Shown piece by piece: positions 54,985-64,000 of a stretch of DNA of 64,000 nucleotides. This DNA comes from Fomitopsis serialis (taxonomy: Eukaryota; Basidiomycota; Agaricomycetes; Polyporales; Fomitopsidaceae): the NCBI RefSeq assembly GCF_022376445.1, contig NW_025955044.1, positions 62,001-126,000 of the forward strand. Direction: 5' to 3'. The notes below the pieces were generated by a model. That model saw only the letters and a program-made list of their open reading frames with translations. It was not told where the DNA came from and ran no database searches. Made by a program: the position numbers and the translations under genes. How positions within the stretch are numbered: position 1 is the first letter of the stretch; every line of letters starts with the position of its first letter.

Positions 54985-56100
54985 TCAGTTGAGTGTTATT
55001 TCGTCAGACTCGGAGTGCCAGCTTCTGTCAAATACTGACCGAGCTACATAATAATATGCAACAGGAGCGAACGCGACCTTACGCTCGAGTTCCCGGGCCC
55101 AACAGTTATCGAGTTCTGCTCCGGTCCCCAGAAATAGTTCACGAGTAACATTCTTATACATCATGAAGCCCTGCATCTTGGAGGCTGATCTCGACTCCAT
55201 ACCGAATGAACTTACGAGGGCGTTCAAGGACTGCGCAACAACTTGGAAGTACCGCTCCGGCTCCTCGAAGAACGCTAGGTGAGAACTCTTCGAGGACTGC
55301 GCCCACTTCGCCTTCGAGATCTGCCAGAACAGAGGGCCGACGACAAAGTTTCTCACCTCATCGTCTGCGCCATTTATCACCAGCGTCTCCTGGGAGATCT
55401 TGTGCAGGTCGTCGAGCATCGACCAGGCATCGACCAACTCTTGATGGTTCCGGTGATCTAGAACTCGGATGCACCGTTCCTGGACACAGTTAGCAGTGGA
55501 TGGTGAGTGCAGAGCATCACCCCACATGATCGAATACAACGTAGGGCCTTCCTCCTTCGCGCGGAGCGTTTCCTGTGCCAACTTGGGGACCGGGACGACT
55601 TGACTTTACAGCTCGCGAAAGTCCCATCCCCTTCCTTGACTGTCCGTCGTGCCCTCCCTTCAATCTCTCCGGCGTCTCTTGCACATCGTTCGGCACGCCC
55701 TTGAGCAGCTCCTAGGCTAGTCTATTGCCACAGCTCCATCGGCAACGGCGTCCCTACCAAGACCATCCGCTTCAGTCCCTCCTTCGCGAGCCCGTGAGCG
55801 TCATGCCCTACGAATGGCCACACAAGTCGAAGCTCTCTGCAATCCTAAGCCTCTCGACGAGGTTCGCAAGCGCCTCGGCAAACAGCTGTACTCTCCAGAA
55901 CTCCTTCGGCCTCTTGCGGAGGTGCGTGCTCTGCCCGATGCCGAGCTGGTCGTAGCATATGACGGGGCACGTTCTATATGTAGCTCATAGTGCGTCGTCA
56001 TAACTTGATGTCCGAGGCCAGGCCTGCCGGCGGCCGTGTAGAACGAGGGCTGTACCACGTCTGGTAGGTCTTGCAGCTGATCGTGAAGTCTTGTATTTTC
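54985..56100 (-). pseudogene. Proline iminopeptidase-like alpha/beta hydrolase, disabled
   Basis: The minus strand shows QLGIGQSTHLRKRPKEFWRV, QLFAEALANLVERLRIAESF, DLCGHS-stop-G (nucleophile elbow GHSWG with Trp replaced by TAG at 55808-55810), later LLKGVPNDVQETPERLK. Then a 198-codon open frame contains EEGPTLYSIMWGDALHSP, LVDAWSMLDDLHKISQETLV, INGADDEVRNFVVGPLFWQI, KWAQSSKSSHLAFFEEPERY and FQVVAQSLN. ADDE carries the catalytic Asp context and SSH.(P/A)FFEE the catalytic His. The stop at the nucleophile elbow plus frame changes upstream remove activity. Active relatives trim N-terminal proline from peptides. Confidence 0.75.
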
Positions 56101-56785
56101 AAAATCATTCACAGCGCGGATGTGCGCATTGCGTTGCTGGGCGGAATGCGCGAGTATTTATGTGCAGTACTTAAGACCTGGCAACGCTTTCTCTCAGCGA
56201 CGTTGCGCGAGGCAGATCTACGGTGCCATCATGTCCGTCTTACTCTGTCAGAAACCCGATCAGAGTACTGGTTGTCCCCGGAGAGTTCGGAGCTCTGTTG
56301 GGTACGCTTCTGCTTGTTCTTGCTGAATCATCGAAGCATCGCTCCCCTTGGAGTGTCCGAGAGCGCCCCGCAGCTTGAGCGCTATGAGACAGAAGAAGGG
56401 GGCCGATTCGGAGTTCTTGAGCACCGGTCGCGCGTAAGACCTTGCACCGCTCTCGTATAGAGACGCAGTTCGCTGTCAATGGCAGTGCTATGCAGAGACT
56501 TTGTGAGGGTAAATCGTTTTCAGCAGTGCACCGGCAATCGATCTCTCGGTACCAGTTAGGTGAGTAGTTCGGCCTCCCTCTAAATTCCGTCGGGCGCGCT
56601 GATGTACCAAGTTAGCTACGGTACTCAGACAGGGTGCGAGCGCGGGCCTGTCATTGTGATGCATCATCGGCCGGACGACGCATCACATATATTGGCCTCG
56701 ACATGATGTGCTGAGCAGCACCGGTGCCCGGTCAGTGATACTGTCAGAGTCGCTCTCATCGCACGACAGATCGATTCGCACCCCC
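56101..56785. other. Unassigned stretch
   Basis: A few short ORFs; no motif. It contains the likely promoter of the DUF6533 gene. Confidence 0.3.
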
Positions 56786-58540
56786 ATGTCTGCCATTGAC
56801 ACTGCGTTGACGGGATATGCCAGGTATGATCCCAGCCCAATCCAGCCTATCGCAAGCCACTCCTCAGTGACAATCGCCCCATTCCAGCTCCGTTCATGAT
56901 TACAACGCCCTCGCCACAACGGGTACGTTTCGAGTTCATGTTTCGGTACACGCCCTGATGACTTCATTACTCTCGCAGTGCTGCTCTGTTATGACTGTCT
57001 CCTGAATCTCGATAGAGAGATTCCGCTGATCTGGTCCCGGAGGCCGACAATCATCTCCGTGTCTTATGTTCTCTGCCGATATTCCATGGTGCTTTACGCA
57101 GTCCTAGGCTGGGTATCGTCTTCGTCTAATTTGGTACGATAGCTCCGGTGTCCACCTCACCGGAGGTCACTCCTAATACTACTTTGTAAACGTACGTTCG
57201 ACTCCATTCTACGTTCACCTCACTTGTGCTGAACAACATCGTAGATGTACAGCCGTATCGAACTCTCGGCATGTCCTTGGTGTGCTTTTCTCTCCCGTCG
57301 TAACAGGTGTGCTCTCAGATTCGTCTTGACCACCACGGATGCTGATCAATCTGACTAGTTTCTGCATATGTCAAAGTCTATGCTGTCAGTAGACGTGACT
57401 GGGGGTGGACGTCCATCGCTGTTATGCTGGGGATTGTCTCTCTCGCCACACATATCGTAAGCCTTCCCGGCATCATTAACTCGGCTTGCTTCATCTTCTC
57501 CTAGTTTCTCTATGCGATATCCACCTTCAAGATAGCCACACTTCCCGATTTCGTAGAGTCTTGCATCGAAACGAGAGGTATCTCCGATGTCGAATTAAAG
57601 AGGTGCGCGTCATTATCGATTGTTCAACCCTTTATATATGAACCGGGACAGATGTGAGCCTCTGTCAAGCTACAGTCTCAACTCTGACCTGATTGTCTGC
57701 ATAGTAATCATTGCGACACGCATATGCGCCATCACGTCCGACCTCACCGTAATTGCAGCGATAACATATCACACGAGAGGGCAAGGGATCCTCAGTCAAG
57801 GCCTGCCCCAGAGCAGACCGTCACTCGTACTCCTCATACAGAGAGACGGTGAGTGATGCTCGGCAGCTCAGGAGAACGAGCCTTCGCTGATTGTCCCAAT
57901 TAAGGATTTGTGATGTTTGTGTAGGTGCTAAAGGGAGCTTTCGATGGCTTTAGATCGACAATGATGATGTGTCTAGGTTCTTCGCTGTCCTCAATATATT
58001 CGCCGTTGCCCTCTACTTCACAGTAGTAAGCATCTACGCTCGTCCGTCACTTAATCATGCTGACAACAGCCGCCATAGCCGTACGGCTGGGCCTTGACGA
58101 TATTTGTTGACCCGTGAGCTTCGCTGCGCCGATACCGCTTGTCTATAGATCTGACATCCACTCATTGCGCCATCTCCATCATCATCTCACGCAGCGTCTT
58201 GCGACTCCTGGCAGCGACCAACAACAGCGTGCCAGAGGACAGCGATGACATCGAAACGCTCCACTTGTCCTTCGTCCAACCAGAACAGCTGCCCACGGAG
58301 CTGTCTAGTGTGGTCCACTACACCGCGAACGTGTTCAATGCAGTCGTCTCGCGAATTTTGGCAGAACCGGACGATGTGGAGGACACTACGCTTGCCCCGA
58401 CTGATAGTTCATGCGAACCCCCGGAAGTGAACGGAGATGGGTGCACAGCAGGTGAGTACAAGCAGCCTACGCTACCGATTGATCTGACTACTGTTATGGC
58501 GCATCTAGAGAGGGATGAGGTCGAAAGGTACTCGTCATAA
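56786..58540 (+). CDS. DUF6533 multi-pass membrane protein
   Basis: Exons 56786-56823, 56888-56922, 56979-57133, 57245-57299, 57359-57456, 57505-57602, 57652-57848 join in phase; the remaining exons to 58540 are less certain. The N-terminus reads HDYNALATTVLLCYDCLLNL, DREIPLIWSRRP, then SVSYVLCRYSMVLYAVLGWV: the D.LLT...E...IW.R....... L..RY signature of basidiomycete DUF6533. Further hydrophobic segments: SAYVKVYAVSRRDWGWTSIA, VMLGIVSLATHI, DLIVCIVIIATRICAITSDL, TVIAAITYHT, FFAVLNIFAVALYFTV. A TAG after AKGSFRWL (about 57950) needs either an unidentified intron or is a lesion. The C-terminal tail is acidic (SVPEDSDDIETLHL). About six or seven TM helices; the function of the family is not known. 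Confidence 0.65.
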
Positions 58541-58544
58541 GGCA

Positions 58545-59165
58545 AGTAATATATGCGCTATTCCGTCTCGGCGTCCATTCGGCAATGCTGACGTGGACTG
58601 TACGAAACTTAGCTGAATTGAATTCGGCGGGAGCTGTACGTTAGTATTCTCAATTGCATTGATATTGTATGTTTGAGGTACGCCGGTTAGGTTCTGCGAT
58701 GCACTGAGGGCGGCTCCTGGGCGGCTCAGCAGTTGAATATGATGCGCAGATGTGGTGTGGCATTGGTGACTCAGACGCCAGACCGAAAGGCTCACAGGGT
58801 TGCTCTGAAGCTTAAACAGCATATGGCACGCAGCCTAGAGCTATGTGGCAGCACGTTTACGTGCTGGACGGTTCTCGCCACTCGGACCTCCGAAATGATG
58901 TAATCGTTATGCGTGTTCACTATTACTGCATTGAACAAAGTCGTCCGGCTCAACGTCGACGTGTCCACTGTTGTACGCGTACGTGTCCGGAGCCTGCTGG
59001 TACCGATTAGGGACTAGTGACTGGTTGACCACTCGCTGTATCTGTGCCATGCAGGTTGGGAGGAGGCGGACGCGACCACGTGATACTTATGTAGTCGCGG
59101 TCGCTCAACCGAGCCAACGGTCGCCTGAACCACCACCAGCGCATCTGCATCCTTCAATGCAACTC
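58545..59165. other. Unassigned stretch
   Basis: Short ORFs only. It contains the promoter side of the kinase-like gene that starts at 59171. Confidence 0.3.
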
Positions 59166-59170
59166 TCACT

Positions 59171-61271
59171 ATGGCCGAAGAATATCGCGGGTTCAAATTT
59201 TCCATTATGTATGCCGATCCTCCCAACAAGTCCGCGACCTCCGTTCCCGGTTCCCTTGCCGGCAAGTATCGGTTCCTGACTATGGCTTACCACGAGTATC
59301 TGCCACCGGAACGCGCCTATGTATCCAACCTTGAAGACGTAGTCATCGAAAACAAAAATCGCAAACGTGCAAATCTGCTCGATGTTGACCTAGACGGTAC
59401 GATGGACGTCGAAATACACGAGGTACGATGGCGAGATTGTGGCTTGAGACATCTTACACTTAACCCCTTTCTTACAGTTGGTGGAATCACTTCGGCCTGA
59501 CGTGAAGACCGAGGCCAGATATGAGGAGGCATACGCGGCTGTAGATGGCCCCTTCCTTGTATAGAAGGCATCCCCGCTGGATCCTTGGGAACCGTTGACG
59601 ACATTGGAGGAATTGGTCGCCGTTCTTAGTGCATCTATGAGCCTTTCATACCTCTCGTCACTCACAGCGCCCATAACAGCTGTCGTGCCTCCTCATCGCC
59701 CAACGCGATCATTGGCCGCGTTGCGAATAGTGGGCGAGTTGGTTGCACAAATTCGTCAGTCTACTCCCTCTTCGACTACAGCATACTTTTAATGGCCCTT
59801 CATCCCTCAGATCGTGAAGGCATCGCCGCAGCCGCTCGGACAAGGGACTCACCTTCGACTGGCGCCACGGCCGTTCGCCGTACTGAGACTCAGGTCGAAC
59901 GTACGGACGCCGTGTACAACTACCGACCACTCAGTCTGGCCCCCCCACCCATCACGATCTATCATCCCGTGTTCGCCAAGTTCCTCTGAATGATGGCTGA
60001 GTCGCAAGTCTTCACGCACGAAGAGCTCGATGGCGCTCAGATACCGCCATCGACAAATTTTCTCAACCACGATCATCTCCAACGCATCTGGCGAATCTGA
60101 TGTAGACGGTGCTGTGTATTCAGCGGTTGTGAACAACAAATTCTGCACAGTCACCGCGTTGACCAAGGTTGCGCTCGAGGTGGGCGAAGGTGTCTGCGAC
60201 CCGCTCGCGCAGGTAGAGTGTGCGTACGTGGCTCTATACTCCTCTGACGAGGTGTGTGCGTGCTCCCAGAACTAATGTCCTTTCATACTGACATTCTACT
60301 GCACCCAGGCTCGGCCTGTACGACAAGCGTGTTGCTGTCCCGCATTCCTCATAGGGATGGCAGGGCCCAATATCATAGTCAGCGGTGCAGTGTTCGCCGA
60401 CCAGCTCATCGCACAGACGCTGACGGACTACATCTCCGTCGTCCCTCGCCCGGGGCAAAGGGGCCGCTCCCCGCTCGACGATGCCGGCCATCGCGTTGCG
60501 AGACTCTTCTGGGCACTCAAAGTGTGTATCGGAGATTTGAACAGATACTACAAACAAGTCGCACAAGAGGTCGCCCCGCCACCTCCGCCGCCTGTCGCTG
60601 GCGTCATGGGCGGTTGTGCCTCCGTGAGCGAGTCAGCCAGAGTCGCCCAGGCTAGGCGCGTGCCGTCGTACATCGGGCCTCATTTCACGGAATACCTGGA
60701 CAGCGCTGGGCAGCCGATCGAGCTCATGTACAAGGAGCGGCTCAGCCCCGACATCACAGTGAGAGGGGTGTTCGTCGCGGAGGCAAGAAACAAGGCCGAA
60801 ACGGAAACGACAACGACGAAGGTGGTCGTCAAGTTCGCACACACGTACAACCGTGAGGCACACGAACTCCTCGCGGCCGCAGAGCCCCCGCAGGCACCCC
60901 GGCTATGGCACTGTGCATACGAGGACAGTGTGGACATGTGGGTCGTCGTAATGGACTACGTGGAGGGCACTAAGCCCGGGGAGGTGCTGACCGAGCCCGC
61001 GCATGTCGCCTCCCTCCGGGCGGCGGTGAGGACGCTGCACGAGCGCGGGTTCGTGTTCGGCGACCTGCGTCACCCGAACGTACTCGTCGTGGGCGAGAGG
61101 ATGGTACTGATCGACTTCGACTGGTGCGGGAAGGCTGGCGAGGCGCGGTATCCGAGCGACATTCTTCTGGACGGCCAAATTCCGTGGCACCACAGTGTAC
61201 GGCGGGGCGGGCTTATTGAGAAGGTGCACGGCAGGCATCTTTTCCGCATGATTACGGGAGAGGAGCTGTGA
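59171..61271 (+). pseudogene. Basidiomycete protein-kinase-like gene with a few inactivating lesions
   Basis: ATG at 59171: AEEYRGFKFSIMYADPPNKS, GSLAGKYRFLTMAYHEYLPP, YVSNLEDVVIENKNRK. Later YEEAYAAVDGPFLV meets TAG (59562-59564) and resumes SPLDPWEPLTTLEELVAVL; a frameshift near 59790 precedes ALHPSDREG and YNYRPLSLAPPPITIYHPVF; TGA at 59987-59989; another shift; VECAYVALYSSDE, an intron, ACCCPAFLIGMAGPNIIVSG. The last exon (60354-61271) is fully open: KVVVKFAHTYNREAHELLAA (VVVK lysine), MWVVVMDYVEGTKPGE (hinge), GFVFGDLRHPNVLV (catalytic-loop equivalent with D and N), VLIDFDWCGKAGEARYPSDI (DFD for DFG). This is an atypical, polypore-type kinase-like family. The C-lobe is pristine while the N-terminal part has two stops and two shifts, so decay is recent. 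Confidence 0.7.
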
Positions 61272-61304
61272 CGGACTGTTCATGACATTCGTATATACAG
61301 TAAA

Positions 61305-61340
61305 TTGACAGGTTGTTTGACATGTCGTCTGACAGGTCGT
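61305..61340 (+). repeat. 12-bp tandem repeat, three copies
   Basis: ttgacaggttgt, ttgacatgtcgt, ctgacaggtcgt in tandem just after the kinase-like stop codon, followed by further degenerate gacaggt words to about 61372. Non-coding. Confidence 0.75.
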
Positions 61341-61374
61341 CGGACTCGGAGTCGACAGGTCACCTGACAGCCTG

Positions 61375-62095
61375 AGGACTATGCTGAACCACGTCCATCG
61401 AGTCTGGCCGCGCCGACCCATTTGACGAGCCCTCGGACAATGTGCATGCATGACCGCTCGCAAACAGCGGTACCGCGTTATCTTTGGTACGGGATGGGGC
61501 GGGTACGAGCTGCTTCGCGACGGTATCATCAATGCTGGCGTGACTCTTATGCGTGCGGTCTTCCAGTTACGTCTCGCTCACCTTTGTGTAGACGTCACCG
61601 TCATGTCGTCCCACATTGGATGAATACTACTGCCATGTCTGTGGTACTCAATTCTCCGAGGTGAGTGACCTGCTACTGCATACCATCGTTGACTTATGGG
61701 CAATGAGCCCATGCAATCCGGCACAGCCCTTTACTTCCTCGCCTTGCCTCGCCTTCACGCTCTCGTGCCATTTCCCCATCATCGCTGCTGGTGCCCCCAC
61801 ACCATATTCTCTTTCACCACTCCGTCACCTTACAACGCGTGCGTATGAGGTGCACGGTCCACAACGGATCACTTGGCCCACTCAAGGTCGGCTCGTCAGC
61901 CGGGGACACGTCGTCTCTTCGTGGGACACGCTTCTGCCGGGAGGAAGACGCAGGTCTGGGAGGTGGTCATGACACTGCACGGGTTGGCGGCATCGCAAGA
62001 AAATCCTAGTACTGGTGCGGGCTCAAATGTGCATGCGCATAGGTCGACCCACTCGAAGGAGCTATCTCACTGAGTGCCTAACGCTCCGAGCTTCG
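61375..62095. other. Unassigned stretch with a possible Cys-finger exon
   Basis: At about 61616-61660 a plus-strand exon-like piece reads DEYYCHVCGTQFSEV before a gtgagt donor, following a tgtgtag acceptor. A CxxC knuckle is visible but no partner His/Cys could be placed. Confidence 0.3.
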
Positions 62096-62099
62096 ACTC

Positions 62100-62440
62100 G
62101 AATCTTCATTTCCCTCGCCACCGTACGCAGGTCGTCATCGCGGATGTAAACAAGATCGCGAAACCCCACGACTGCACATACTGGAGAGGGATGTCTGTCC
62201 TCCTCGAATAACCCATCGTGGCGCTCAGCGTTGGGAAGACGTCGAACGACAGTGAGATGAACATGCTCGTGAGTACGAGCGCGAGCCACCACACGGTTCA
62301 GTCCTTGATCGCCATGCGCAGCCCGGCCACCTGGTTCGTCTATGCAGCGTCCGTGTTCTCGTCGGAGACGCCAACGTCCTCGACCATACGCTGCCCGATA
62401 TTGCTGAGAATGGTGGGGTGCCACCACTTCGTCTCGTCCA
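62100..62440 (-). pseudogene. MFS transporter fragment
   Basis: The minus strand reads PTILSNIGQRMVEDVGVSDE, NTDAA, stop, LRMAIKD, stop, VWWLALVLTSMFISLSFDVF, PTLSATMGYSRR, then WGFAILFTSAMTTC. The order matches the central loop and TM7-8 of fungal allantoate/anion-cation symporter type MFS proteins (..RLAEDVGE...DWKVW.L.L..T....SLSF..FFPTLTATMGY). Two stops and loss of both ends show a dead fragment. Confidence 0.65.
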
Positions 62441-62444
62441 TCCC

Positions 62445-64000
62445 CACCGTGCTTGCTGTGTGGCTCCGTGGCTCGCCTACCTCATCATGGCCGCTGTCTC
62501 TGGTCCCTCACCGCTCGCTATCCCTTGTCCTTCCGGAGAGCGACAAAGATCTCAAGACCGCCCACGGCGCCGTCGAGCGGTAGTCACAGTAGACACAGTT
62601 CGCACCATGGCATCGTGACTAAGTACCTCCTCTGATGTACCAACGACACAATTTGTTAAGCTAACTTTACTATCATCCATAGCACAGACGTACACGGGGG
62701 CCCTCAGCCGTACGTAGTGCGACGACTCCCGCGACGCACGCTATGGGCTGGCAAGACATGTTCAAGGGAGAGATCATGTGTCTGATGCTCACCTATTGCT
62801 GTTATTGGCCCGACGTACGAAGAACGGGTGGCGCACGAGTGGACACCACAATGTAATCTCAGGCTTGTGGCCCGTCATCACAGACTAGCGCGTATATACA
62901 GTCCGTAAGTACGTAGGCATAGTAGGCGGCATCTGTTGCAGCCCGCCGGACAAAGCTGTAGAGTTGACAACAGCTCTATAGAGTCGAGACAGTCTTGCGC
63001 GCGTTCATATCATAACAGGTATACTCGCGGTGCTCAACCACTTCGTATTCCGTCGCGAACGAGCACGCATTGACAAGACTAAGTTATGCATGAGCCGGCA
63101 ATCTTCCCGCTTGCGAAGTCTTTCGTGTGGTATCTGCGCCGCATGTTGGGTTGTCATAACATTGAGAGAACGTAAGGCACTGGCAGTTTAAGGCTGCGGG
63201 CGGCTGAGCTGGTCCGAAGAGCGAGCACTCTGCCAGCACTTACATCTCGAATTGGCCTCGCTCCTAGATTCCCGACCTTCACACAAGACTCGCCGGTGTG
63301 CAGCGAACCTGGTACTGCCAGAACATTGTTCCTTTGACCGCAATATCAATGTTCGCTATGATGGACACATCACTTACATAGCTACCAGTGCGACGGCCAG
63401 CTGGTCGTGCACGACATGCTGAACCTTTCGTTCTGCTTTGTCGTGGGCTTTGCGTCTGCTGACCCGTCTCTTGGCCCGTTCGCAATTGTCTTCGACGAGT
63501 TAAATAATGACTGTTCGTCCACGTCCATACTATTCCGTTACTGCAGGTAAGTCCGCCCCGGTGCCGAGCTACATCCTCACGACCTCTCCAGCAGTTACTG
63601 CATCACCTATATTTGTCCGTTGGGCACTCTACAGTCTACCCCGACACACCCCTCGTGTACGGCGCCCTCGTATGCGTCTTCTTACCGATGCTCTTGTCAC
63701 AAGAACACCTCTCCGACACTGACGTCATCCGCACTCGTACTACCGGTCGACTCTCGCGCACCGGTTGGCCGGAATGCGAGATTGTTTCGAACATCTTCAT
63801 TCCGAACGGGTATAGATGATTAACCTTCCCCTAACTGGGCAACAAGGCACCCTGCTGCGAGACGATCCGCGCCGGCAACGAGAACTTACCACAATGAGTG
63901 TTCATCGTTCACTGGACTACAACAGGCCTCGACATCTGTCCGTCTCGTTTTCGGCGCTGCCTTGGGACAACGCCAAATAATATGGTGCGCCAGCGCTGTC
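62445..64000. other. Unassigned right end
   Basis: No supported gene. A plus-strand frame at about 63400-63500 (VVHDMLNLSFCFVVGFASAD) and short basic ORFs to 63830 are not identifiable. The window ends inside this region. Confidence 0.3.

Noticed and set aside
5985..62440. Uncorrected long-read indel errors as the cause of all frameshifts
   Set aside because: The JmjC (1432 codons), SPT5-like (757) and OrsD/recombinase (1069) genes show no error, and many fragments lack whole ends or carry nonsense codons. A few single-base shifts and the G24 run may still be errors.
5985..62440. RIP-type hypermutation as the sole cause of decay
   Set aside because: Visible lesions include deletions, insertions and transversions, and the DNA is not AT-enriched in the decayed parts.
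63400..63500. Resemblance of VVHDMLNLSF to ketopantoate hydroxymethyltransferase
   Set aside because: Only a handful of residues agree and the neighbouring family motifs are missing.
1..64000. rRNA, CRISPR arrays, bacterial promoters or Shine-Dalgarno sites
   Set aside because: None seen; spliceosomal introns throughout make a prokaryotic interpretation untenable.

Overview
The window looks like nuclear DNA of a basidiomycete fungus, most likely an Agaricomycete and probably a polypore. The evidence is GC-rich DNA, genes cut by many 42-65 nt GT-AG introns with CTRAY-like branch points, and basidiomycete-type families: JmjC plus 4-Cys fingers, DUF6533 membrane proteins, OrsD-finger proteins, and a kinase-like family ending in FGDLRHPN / IDFDW. 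I saw no rRNA, tRNA, CRISPR or bacterial operon. Exon models were built by hand from splice sites and reading frames; models whose summed length is a multiple of three are marked.

Layout. 1-5.8 kb holds an intact ten-exon JmjC demethylase-like gene (minus strand). 6-12.7 kb is a run of broken gene pieces: casein kinase I, FAD monooxygenase, family-2 glycosyltransferase, TPR protein and the HMG-CoA lyase 3' end. 12.7-15.2 kb is a degraded RING-type gene. 15.7-17.2 kb has a condensin subunit (Cnd3/Ycg1-like) 5' fragment joined to an F-box/LRR-like piece. 19.8-26 kb has fragments of PEP carboxykinase, dihydroxy-acid dehydratase and a medium-chain reductase, then a second condensin fragment. 24.8-28.9 kb carries two copies of a short interspersed repeat and a Gypsy protease relic. 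30.5-32.6 kb is a plausible intact gene of unknown function, and 38.2-40.9 kb an intact seven-exon SPT5-like gene. 43.0-43.8 kb is a 254-bp tandem repeat. Then come fragments of fatty-acid synthase and PHO84. 48.3-51.8 kb is an intact six-exon gene, visibly AT-richer than its surroundings, joining OrsD-type Cys/His fingers to a C-terminal domain that resembles a tyrosine recombinase. The right end has a Sec14 C-terminal half, a proline iminopeptidase pseudogene, a DUF6533 gene, a kinase-like pseudogene and an MFS fragment.

Overall this is a gene-fragment graveyard. Pieces of housekeeping genes, many still carrying introns, lie side by side with frameshifts and stops, among a few intact genes whose predicted roles cluster in chromatin, transcription and DNA recombination. 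The intact genes argue against simple sequencing error as the cause of the lesions. The OrsD/recombinase-like gene is the strongest candidate for an undescribed mobile or subtelomeric system.
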